Positions 25,944 to 33,430 of a stretch of DNA of 64,000 bases are shown here, one piece after another. Below the pieces are notes generated by a model, which was given only the letters and a program-made list of their open reading frames with translations, ran no database searches and had not been told where the DNA came from. The DNA comes from Bacillota bacterium. GTDB taxonomy: Bacteria > Bacillota > Clostridia > Lachnospirales > Lachnospiraceae. The DNA lies in the NCBI GenBank assembly GCA_023402845.1, contig JAEYFP010000019.1:1-64000 (forward strand). Direction: 5' to 3'. Position 1 is the first letter of the stretch; each line of letters opens with the position of its first letter. The translations under genes were made by a program, and so were the position numbers.

Positions 25944-26855
25944 TTAACGAATCAGGCGGTAAAGTTGTTTGATTTCATCACCCTTTGCCAATCCCTCTTG
26001 AAATGTGCTGGCACTGCCAGCTGCAAGTCCCATAACAAATGCGTCCTCATAGTTCTGTGTTTCCAGGTACCCGGCAATAAAACCGGCGACCATGCTGTCT
26101 CCTGCCCCCACCGAATTGACAACGGTGCCGTTTGGCGCCTTTCTCGTATAAACGCTCCCGTCCTCCGTGACAAGCATTGCTCCTTCGGCCGCAAGCGAAA
26201 TCATGACATTGCGCGCGCCCTTCTCCTGCAGCTTTCCCGCCGCCCATGTCAGGCGATCCTTATCCATCGGAGAAAACTGCTCGTTAAATAGCTCCGATAC
26301 CTCGATATGGTTCGGTTTAATCAAAAACGGATGATAAGGCAGCATATTTAATAGCATATGACCCGTCGTATCGACAATTACCTTCGTTTCCCTATAAGAG
26401 AGTTTCTCAATCAGCCTTGCAAACATATCCTCCGGCACGCCCTTCGGTGTACGTCCTGCAAGTACAAGCATATCATCCTTCTCAATTTTCTGAAGCTTTG
26501 CATAAAGCTTTTCAAGGCTTTCATCATCCACCCGCGGGCCAACCGCGTTGATCTCACTCTCTTCTCTGGCCTTTACTTTGATATTAATCCTCGAATGTCC
26601 TTCCTTTAAATGCACAAAATCGGTCCGACAGCCGAGCCTGTTCAGACCCGTTTCAATTTCCAGGCCCGTAAAGCCTGCCACAAAGCCGAGCGCCGTATTC
26701 TCTATGCCAAGTCCCCACAGCACCTGAGACACATTAACACCTTTTCCTCCATAAAAAATAGCATCCCGTTTCATCATATTCAATTTTCCGGGCTCCAGTT
26801 CATCTAAATAGACAAGATAGTCGACAGACGGACTGTAGGTTAATGTATAAATCAT
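25944..26855 (-). CDS. fruK: 1-phosphofructokinase (PfkB family)
   Basis: 303 residues. Phosphorylates fructose 1-phosphate to fructose 1,6-bisphosphate. Family marks are LTYSPSVDYLVYLDEL and FYGGKGVNVSQVLWGLG at the N terminus and the catalytic loop GAGDSMVAGFIAG near the C terminus. No fructose PTS gene is adjacent, so tagatose-6-phosphate kinase (LacC) activity is an alternative. Monocistronic, followed by a terminator. Confidence 0.85.
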   Translation of the reverse strand: MIYTLTYSPSVDYLVYLDELEPGKLNMMKRDAIFYGGKGVNVSQVLWGLGIENTALGFVAGFTGLEIETGLNRLGCRTDFVHLKEGHSRINIKVKAREESEINAVGPRVDDESLEKLYAKLQKIEKDDMLVLAGRTPKGVPEDMFARLIEKLSYRETKVIVDTTGHMLLNMLPYHPFLIKPNHIEVSELFNEQFSPMDKDRLTWAAGKLQEKGARNVMISLAAEGAMLVTEDGSVYTRKAPNGTVVNSVGAGDSMVAGFIAGYLETQNYEDAFVMGLAAGSASTFQEGLAKGDEIKQLYRLIR

Positions 26856-26872
26856 AAATTCCCTCCAAATTT

Positions 26873-27934
26873 TTATAAATATTCTAATGCGAGCAATTTT
26901 TTGTAAAGCTGTTCGCCAATGATCCGATAAAACGCACTTGTTCCATGTCCGTCCTCATCCGACCTGAGACTCACCGGAATCTCCCCGTTTTTTAGATCCT
27001 CCCGATCCTGCTCAGTTGCCGTCACCCCTGCCTCCTGCAGGCCGTTTTGCAGCAAGTAGGTCCTCACATCCAAAAAATGCTCACCATACTCCTCTGCAAG
27101 AAGCTGATTAACCTCTTCGATCTGAGGCATATATTTTTTCCTTGTCATACCGATAATTACATAGTTTTCCGTCCCGGCATAGTCGATCATCGCACGCTGA
27201 TAAGCGATGACATCCCTGATGCCTGACGTATCGGGACTGTCGTTTGTCCCCGAAAAAATCACAAGAATATCATCCTCACGCTTGTCACGCATCGCATAAA
27301 ACAGTACAGGCGACCGGCTTTCCACCGTGACAGCCTCCCCCGCCGCACCTCTCGTAAAATAGCGGATTCCTGTTTGAGAATCAATCGAAAGGGTCCCCTC
27401 TATGCCGCCGATGCTGCACGGGTTAATGCCGGCCTCACCGAATACGAGCAGCATTTCAGGATTATCTTTCGCATTTTCCAGCCGGATTTCCACCGGTTCT
27501 ATGGCCGCCGGAATCGTCACTGTCTCTTCGACATGCATCGGATTCCCGCCCTGACGGGCCGCTATGCAGCTCGCCATCTCCGCATAAACACCGTAATTCA
27601 ATACCTCTGCACCGCTGAGCTTCGCCAGCGTATCCGGATAGGTTACCCCTTCACCGCCCGTCCCTTCGGTCAGAGAATCGCCCCAGCATAGGATGCGCGG
27701 CAATTCAGAGCTTACGATATCCTCATTCCGGATCTCTTCAACCGGCTGTTCATTTTCCATTGAAGGCAGTTCCTTCACTGCCGGCTCCTCTTTCTTCACT
27801 GCAATTTCAACTTCTGTGGCTTTCTCCTCGGCAAAAACACCGGTCTCCCGGTTTTGTCCGCAGCCTGTCAGTATGCCGAAGAAAAATCCGAACAAAAGCA
27901 TCCCGCCAAAAAATTTGTTACGCATGATCCCCAT
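26873..27934 (-). CDS. SGNH/GDSL-like exported lipoprotein, copy 2
   Basis: 353 residues. Signal peptide with lipobox (GFFFGILTGCGQ) places it outside the membrane. A low-complexity linker (about 30-75) is followed by an SGNH fold: ILCWGDSLTEGTGGEGVTYP (block I serine), LNYGVYAEMAS, IFSGTNDSPDTS (block III asparagine) and a C-terminal D-G-H (DEDGHGTSAFYRI). Such enzymes are esterases, often deacetylating cell-wall or carbohydrate substrates. It is a tandem paralogue of the upstream gene. The start has AAAGGAG about 9 nt upstream. Confidence 0.82.
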   Translation of the reverse strand: MGIMRNKFFGGMLLFGFFFGILTGCGQNRETGVFAEEKATEVEIAVKKEEPAVKELPSMENEQPVEEIRNEDIVSSELPRILCWGDSLTEGTGGEGVTYPDTLAKLSGAEVLNYGVYAEMASCIAARQGGNPMHVEETVTIPAAIEPVEIRLENAKDNPEMLLVFGEAGINPCSIGGIEGTLSIDSQTGIRYFTRGAAGEAVTVESRSPVLFYAMRDKREDDILVIFSGTNDSPDTSGIRDVIAYQRAMIDYAGTENYVIIGMTRKKYMPQIEEVNQLLAEEYGEHFLDVRTYLLQNGLQEAGVTATEQDREDLKNGEIPVSLRSDEDGHGTSAFYRIIGEQLYKKLLALEYL

Positions 27935-27949
27935 CCGTTGTCTCTCCTT

Positions 27950-29029
27950 TTAGTTATTCGGAATATAACCGAGATATTCCAACTTCCGGTACACCTGTCC
28001 TGCTAGAATTTCATAAAAATAAATATTGCCGTGCACATAATCCTTGCGCAAGCTTGACGGAATTTCCCCGTTTTTAAGATCAGCCCGGTCCTGTGCCGTC
28101 GGAGTTAATCCCGCTTCGGCAAGTCCGTACGAAAGCAGATAACTTCTGATATCGAGAAAGTGCTCTCCATATTCCTTAGCAAGAATTTTATTTACCTCTT
28201 CTATTTCCGGCATTACTTTTTTGCAGGTAAGCCCTATAATAACATATTTTTTACAATCTGCATAGTCCAGCATGGCCCTTTGCACTTCAATAATATCATA
28301 GATGGAGGACGCATCCGGGCCGTCATTCGTTCCGGAAAAAATGATAAGCACATCCCCCTTGCGGCGGCTTGCCATTCCGTCGGTAGTCAGCCGGCTGCCT
28401 GCTTCTATCCGGACTGCCTCCCCTTTTTTGGCGCGTGTAAAATAATAACGGCCCTCTGGCCCGTCATAGCTCAGTGTACCGGCAATGCCGCCGATATAGC
28501 AGGGATTGACGCCCGCAGAACCGTTCTTCAGCAGCTGGATACCGCTTCCGTCTGCGGAGGTCACCTCGACCGGCACCGGCACCGCATTTTCAGATATCAC
28601 ACAGGCACCCACAAAAATCGGCACCGCTCCCTCCCTTATCGCGATTGCCCTCGCCGTTTCGGCTCTCACGCCATAATTGACTACTTCGGTCTGTGTCAAT
28701 TTTCTTAAAAAATCAGGATATGCCTTGCCGTCGATACTTTCCGTCAAGGAATCACCCCAGCATACGATCGTCGGCTGTTCGCCCGAAAACCCGGCAATCG
28801 GAACGACCGGCTGTTCCCATGGATATCTATCTTCATTTTCTTTTTTCTCTGTCTCTGCATCCGGCTCACGAGTCACCGTGACCGAAGCATTTGGTGAAGG
28901 ATCCTGCACCTCAATAACGGGCGAATCCGGTGCTTCCTCCTTAGAAAACTCTTCCGCCCAAAATGTAACATAGGCCGCCGCCAGCAATGCTGTTATCAAT
29001 AAACAAATCAGAACTGCCTTATTTCTCAT
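27950..29029 (-). CDS. SGNH/GDSL-like exported protein, copy 1
   Basis: 359 residues, parallel to the next gene in every block: IVCWGDSLTESIDGKAYP, VNYGVRAETARAIA, IFSGTNDGPDAS and DYVHGNIYFYEIL. The N terminus is a hydrophobic helix (AVLICLLITALLAAAYVTFW) with no lipobox cysteine, so this copy is probably membrane-anchored or secreted by signal peptidase I, unlike its lipoprotein twin. The linker (about 30-75) is again acidic and proline-rich. The two genes are 15 bp apart and form an operon. Confidence 0.82.
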   Translation of the reverse strand: MRNKAVLICLLITALLAAAYVTFWAEEFSKEEAPDSPVIEVQDPSPNASVTVTREPDAETEKKENEDRYPWEQPVVPIAGFSGEQPTIVCWGDSLTESIDGKAYPDFLRKLTQTEVVNYGVRAETARAIAIREGAVPIFVGACVISENAVPVPVEVTSADGSGIQLLKNGSAGVNPCYIGGIAGTLSYDGPEGRYYFTRAKKGEAVRIEAGSRLTTDGMASRRKGDVLIIFSGTNDGPDASSIYDIIEVQRAMLDYADCKKYVIIGLTCKKVMPEIEEVNKILAKEYGEHFLDIRSYLLSYGLAEAGLTPTAQDRADLKNGEIPSSLRKDYVHGNIYFYEILAGQVYRKLEYLGYIPNN

Positions 29030-29083
29030 GACGCCTCCCGTCTGCTCCTTAGTTTCTATTAAAGAAACCTCCCATTATACAAC

Positions 29084-29125
29084 AAAGTGTACAAATTCCT
29101 CATGCTAGAGGGACTTGTACACTTT
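29084..29125. promoter_or_regulatory. Perfect 11-bp inverted repeat upstream of the SGNH operon
   Basis: AAAGTGTACAA (29084-29094) and TTGTACACTTT (29115-29125) are exact complements; CCTC/GAGG inside extends the pairing. A minus-strand TATAAT (29074-29079) lies 5 bp beyond it, so it could be an operator or leader hairpin for the SGNH genes, or a U-less terminator for the chemoreceptor gene. Confidence 0.5.
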
Positions 29126-29191
29126 GCACGCCGGCACAGGCAGCAAAGCCGCCTTATTACTTATCCTATCCGATCGAAACTAATCTTATAC

Positions 29192-30922
29192 TTATTCCAG
29201 TGCAAACGAAGTAACAATCGCTTTGAGCTGTTCAACACAGGAAAGACTTTCTTCCACGAGCGTGCTTGTCTCGCTCGTCCTTAATACCATATCGGAAGTC
29301 TTGCCCGCAATGTCGGTAACCCCCAACGTTGATTCTTCAATTGTTGAATTAATTCCGGAAATTGCATCGGAAATTTTAGCGATGGACTCGGCCAGATTTA
29401 CAATGGATTCATGCACATCCTTCATGCTTTCCTTAAATTTCCGTGCATCCGCATTGTATTGCTCACTCACATCGGTAAATTCCTCATAGTCATTTAATAC
29501 GGTCTTTTCAAGGAAGGAACTGGTTTCCTCAAGACAACCCGCCATATTGCTGACCGCTGCATTTACTTCGCCGACAATCGAGTTAATATCGCCCACTGAC
29601 TTGGAGGTCTGCTCCGCAAGATTACCGATTTCTGTAGCCACGACCGCAAAGCCTCTGCCTGCCTCACCGGCTCTTGCCGCCTCAATACTTGCGTTTAATG
29701 CCAGCAGACTCGTCTGCGAAGAAATTGCCATGATCGATTCCGTCAGCTCATTGATCTTGCCGACTGCCTTTGAGCCCTCAATCGCATTAGCGGACCGTAC
29801 CTTCACAGAGTCATACGTTTCCTTCGTCCGTTTAGAAGCATCTATTGTCTTATCGCGAAGTGCATTGGCACGCTCCATAATCTCGTTGGAAGCAGTATCG
29901 CCGTTTACCGACAGCTGTGTAATGTCCTTAGCACCGGTCTGCATATAACCAATATTGGCATAAATGCTTTCGGTCGTCGCTGCCGTCTCCTGCATGCCTG
30001 CGGCAAGCTGCTGTGTCGTAGCGGAATTATCGGAGCACATACTATTGACTGTGTTGGTCACATCCTGTAAATGATTCACATTCGTGTCGATCTTTGTACT
30101 CGCATCCTCAATGTTACCCACCATCTTACGCAGATTCGCACGCATATGGCGTACCGCACGAGCCATATCACCGGCCTCATCCCTGCGGGCGCAGAGCTTG
30201 TCACCATTCTTATTTCTCTTAAAGTTAAAATCAGCCGTTGTCGTAATAACCTCCGTCAGCTGATTGATCGGCCTGATGATCATGACACTCAGCAAATAGG
30301 CAATCGTCCCGCAAATAAGAACAATTACTATGTTGACCATAATTGCGACGCTGGTAATCCTGTTGATAGATGACATCACCTCATCTTCATCGGCTGTTAT
30401 GACAAGAATGCTTTTATTTTTTGTGATCGCATAGCTCGCATATTTGGTCGAACCATGATAATCGTACTTAATCACATCATCTGCAGGGATATTACCATCC
30501 GCAATCTCAGCCACGAGGTTGAGCACCGCACTGTTTTCCACGGGCTGCCCGATCTTGTCGGCCGTCGGATGATATTTCATAATTCCCTCACTCGAAACAA
30601 GATATGCATAAGAGGAAGGGGCACCTTCAATTTTTACATCCTGCAGTATGTCGGTATATTGCTGTACCGTGGCCGAAATTCCTCCTGTTTCACTATCCAG
30701 AAGCGTTCGCTCGGCCTCAGCCATATAAAGCATAGAAGAGGTAATCTGTTCAGACATCGATGCCTTAGCCTGCTTGACAACGATTATGACAACTGTGGTA
30801 GCGGCAACAACCAGACTTAACACAACAACCAGCGTTACCTTAAAGGTAATAGAATGAAAAAATGATTTTTTTGTCACGGCACCTGCTTCACTGCCTGCTT
30901 TCTTCTTTTCTCTTTTGCCCAT
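29192..30922 (-). CDS. Methyl-accepting chemotaxis protein
   Basis: 576 residues: basic N terminus, membrane helix about 26-50, extracellular single-Cache-type domain about 50-190 (MLYMAEAERTLLDSETGG, YAYLVSSEGIMKYHP), second helix about 193-217, HAMP about 218-275 and a signalling coil with tip SSQTSLLALNASIEAARAG. The tip uses SLLALNASIEAAR in place of the NILALNAAVEAAR of the first receptor, so the two belong to different signalling subclasses. Start at the second ATG, with AAAGGA 6 nt upstream. Confidence 0.9.
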   Translation of the reverse strand: MGKREKKKAGSEAGAVTKKSFFHSITFKVTLVVVLSLVVAATTVVIIVVKQAKASMSEQITSSMLYMAEAERTLLDSETGGISATVQQYTDILQDVKIEGAPSSYAYLVSSEGIMKYHPTADKIGQPVENSAVLNLVAEIADGNIPADDVIKYDYHGSTKYASYAITKNKSILVITADEDEVMSSINRITSVAIMVNIVIVLICGTIAYLLSVMIIRPINQLTEVITTTADFNFKRNKNGDKLCARRDEAGDMARAVRHMRANLRKMVGNIEDASTKIDTNVNHLQDVTNTVNSMCSDNSATTQQLAAGMQETAATTESIYANIGYMQTGAKDITQLSVNGDTASNEIMERANALRDKTIDASKRTKETYDSVKVRSANAIEGSKAVGKINELTESIMAISSQTSLLALNASIEAARAGEAGRGFAVVATEIGNLAEQTSKSVGDINSIVGEVNAAVSNMAGCLEETSSFLEKTVLNDYEEFTDVSEQYNADARKFKESMKDVHESIVNLAESIAKISDAISGINSTIEESTLGVTDIAGKTSDMVLRTSETSTLVEESLSCVEQLKAIVTSFALE

Positions 30923-30997
30923 CATATGTCCTTTCCGTATGAAAACAATTATGTACCTGCTTTTTTGTAATATGGCACTTTCCTATTACATGAAAAT

Positions 30998-31026
30998 ATT
31001 ATAATATAATTCCATAAAATTTTCAA
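30998..31026 (-). promoter_or_regulatory. Promoter of the chemoreceptor gene
   Basis: Minus strand: -35 TTGAAA (31021-31026), 17-bp spacer, -10 TATAAT (30998-31003). This is a sigma-A-type promoter; no sigma-D motility promoter is seen here. Confidence 0.65.
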
Positions 31027-31110
31027 CAAAATAACTCAAATTTTGTCCAAATTTACCAAATTTTTGTCACTATTCACTCCTTTTCCAGTTACGCATAATT
31101 TCCTCTTCCG

Positions 31111-32421
31111 TTATTTTTCCGTTTGCAAAAACATTGCGCTGTAAGCAGGAAGTTTTGTTCCGCCGCCAAAGTCGAACGCTTCACCTGTTAACAGGTCGGT
31201 GGCACGCGGGCAGCCCGCATCAAAATGTGCGGTGTACGCTTCCCTGTCCGCATTGATTGCGATAAAAACACGCTCTCCTTCACAGGCCCGCTCAAAGATG
31301 CACTGCTGATTTGTAAGCACTAAGGAACGAAAGCCCCCATAGGTTAGTGCCCTGCTATTTCTTTTTGCCGCCGCAAGACTTGCAATAAAATCGGTCAGCC
31401 CATTCCATTCAGGATTTGCAAAGCAGGCGCGCAGCGCCGGATCGCCCTGACTCTTGTCTCCCTGTGCACCCCATTCGCTTCCATAATAAATGCAGGGGAT
31501 GCCCGGCATACCAAAAGCCAATGCATAAATAAGAGGCAAGTGCGCAGGCTCCCGCAGGATGCTCGCAACCCTCGTCACATCATGGTTATCTACGAACGAA
31601 AGCAGATACTTTCCTTTATAAAGTGTCCATGCCTCCGGACCAAACTGCCTGAGCAGCGAATGATTGATTTCAAACAGGTTCCTGCTGTTAAAGCTCGAAT
31701 ACAGACCCTTGTAGCACTCATAATTCGTCGCAGAATGCAGCATCTCCTCATTGACAAATTGATTATAGTCTCCATGCAGCAGCTCACCCACGAGGAAAAA
31801 CTCCTCCTTTAAGCTCTCACAGTGTCGGCGCAGCCTCTTCAAAAATTCCTTGTCCAGACAATACGCTACATCGAGACGCAGCCCATCGATCCCGAATTGC
31901 TCTACCCAGCCCTTAACTGCACCGAACAGATGCCGAATAACATCCTCATTGCACAGATTAAGTTTTACAAGATCATAATTACCTTCCCACCCCTCATACC
32001 AGAAACCATCCTGATAATTTGAATTTCCATCAAAATTAATATGGAACCAGTCTTTATACGGAGAGTCCCACTTCTTTTCCAAAACATCCCGAAAGGCCCA
32101 AAAACCTCTTCCTACATGGTTAAATACACCGTCCAGAATAATCCTGATTCCCGCTTGATGCAGCGCATCCGCCACAAGCTTGAAATCTTCGTTCGTACCG
32201 AGCCTGCAGTCAAGCTTTGTAAAATCGCGCGTATTATATCCATGCGTATCGGATTCAAAAACAGGAGAAAAATAAACGGCGTTGGCACCGAGCTTCCGAA
32301 TATGACCAATCCAGTCATTCACCTTCAATATACGGTGCGAAACAATACCGTCATTTTCAAACGGCGCACCGCAAAAACCCAACGGATAAATTTGATAAAA
32401 AACACTTTCATATGCCCACAT
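31111..32421 (-). CDS. GH13 alpha-amylase-family glycosidase (cytosolic)
   Basis: 436 residues with no signal peptide. Conserved GH13 regions: GVFNHVG, GLRLDVAYCL (nucleophile aspartate), FLVGELLHGDY (acid/base glutamate) and SFVDNHDVTR. The N terminus (SVFYQIYPLGFCGAP) resembles cytoplasmic maltogenic or maltodextrin-degrading enzymes. Probably hydrolyses imported maltodextrins. The ATG at 32421 follows GGAAGGAAA; in-frame codons up to 32505 are open but would overlap the -10 box of its promoter. Divergent from nfo. Confidence 0.88.
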   Translation of the reverse strand: MWAYESVFYQIYPLGFCGAPFENDGIVSHRILKVNDWIGHIRKLGANAVYFSPVFESDTHGYNTRDFTKLDCRLGTNEDFKLVADALHQAGIRIILDGVFNHVGRGFWAFRDVLEKKWDSPYKDWFHINFDGNSNYQDGFWYEGWEGNYDLVKLNLCNEDVIRHLFGAVKGWVEQFGIDGLRLDVAYCLDKEFLKRLRRHCESLKEEFFLVGELLHGDYNQFVNEEMLHSATNYECYKGLYSSFNSRNLFEINHSLLRQFGPEAWTLYKGKYLLSFVDNHDVTRVASILREPAHLPLIYALAFGMPGIPCIYYGSEWGAQGDKSQGDPALRACFANPEWNGLTDFIASLAAAKRNSRALTYGGFRSLVLTNQQCIFERACEGERVFIAINADREAYTAHFDAGCPRATDLLTGEAFDFGGGTKLPAYSAMFLQTEK

Positions 32422-32467
32422 ACTATTATTTCCTTCCTGAAGTTGCATTTTATTGGAAATTTTTTTT

Positions 32468-32519
32468 AGTATAACAGAAAATGCCCCTATTTGCAATTTT
32501 GCCATAGATACGGTATGAT
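32468..32519. promoter_or_regulatory. Overlapping divergent promoters sharing one palindromic -35 box
   Basis: TTGCAA at 32491-32496 is its own reverse complement and serves both directions. To the right a 17-bp spacer leads to TATGAT (32514-32519) for nfo; to the left a 17-bp spacer leads to TATACT (32468-32473, minus strand) for the GH13 gene. Confidence 0.65.
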
Positions 32520-32554
32520 AGTTTTACTGTTACAAAATGAAAGGAGGGTTCAGG

Positions 32555-33430
32555 ATGATAAAAATCGGTTCACATGTTGGAATGAGCGGAAAAGAAATGT
32601 TTTTAGGCTCTGCCATGGATGCGGAAAGCTATGGTGCAAACTGCCTGATGGTCTATACCGGCGCCCCTCAGAATACGCGCAGGAAGCCGATTGCAGATTT
32701 GAATATCGAAGCCGGCTGGAACTATATGCGAAACCACGGCATAGATGATCTGATCATCCATGCACCCTATATCATTAATCTTGCAAATACCATCAAACCG
32801 GAAATCTTTGAACTGGCAGTGGATTTTTTGACCCTTGAGCTGGAAAGAAGCGCTGCGATGCACAGCAAAGTCCTTGTGCTGCATCCCGGCTCTCATGTAG
32901 ACGCCGGTGCCGATATCGGAATTGCAAAGATTATAGAAGGATTAAACGAAGTGCTGACAAAGGACACCGAATGCAATATTGCGCTTGAAACGATGTCGGG
33001 AAAAGGCTCCGAGATCGGCAGAAGCTTTGAAGAGCTTGCGCGGATCTATGACGGAGTAAAGTACAACGACAAGCTGCGCATCTGCTTCGACACTTGTCAC
33101 ACAAATGATGCCGGCTACGATATTATCAACGATCTGGAAGATGTCATGACACAGTTTGACAAGCTGCTTGGCAAAGACCAGATTGCGGTTTTTCATATCA
33201 ACGACAGCAAGAACGAACGAGGTATGTCCAAGGATCGCCACGCAAATTTAGGCAGCGGCACAATCGGTTTTGATGCGCTCTGCCGTGTCATATATCACCG
33301 CGATTTTATAGATGTTCCCAAAATCCTCGAAACGCCTTACATTCCAAGCGCAGACAACCCAGATATTAAAGTTCCGCCATACAAGGAGGAAATCGCCCGC
33401 ATTCGAGCGGCTGCCGAAAATTATTTATGA
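32555..33430 (+). CDS. nfo: Deoxyribonuclease IV (AP endonuclease, Nfo family)
   Basis: 291 residues. Cleaves DNA at abasic sites in base excision repair. Zinc ligands are all present: H in LIIHAPYIINLAN, H in VLHPGSH, E in NIALETMSGKG, D and H in ICFDTCHTNDAGYD, H in VFHINDS, D-x-H in KDRHANLG and E in ILETPY. The ATG has AAAGGAGG upstream; an earlier in-frame ATG at 32537 precedes that site and is unlikely. The stop overlaps the convergent helicase gene by 10 bp. Confidence 0.95.
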   Translation: MIKIGSHVGMSGKEMFLGSAMDAESYGANCLMVYTGAPQNTRRKPIADLNIEAGWNYMRNHGIDDLIIHAPYIINLANTIKPEIFELAVDFLTLELERSAAMHSKVLVLHPGSHVDAGADIGIAKIIEGLNEVLTKDTECNIALETMSGKGSEIGRSFEELARIYDGVKYNDKLRICFDTCHTNDAGYDIINDLEDVMTQFDKLLGKDQIAVFHINDSKNERGMSKDRHANLGSGTIGFDALCRVIYHRDFIDVPKILETPYIPSADNPDIKVPPYKEEIARIRAAAENYL

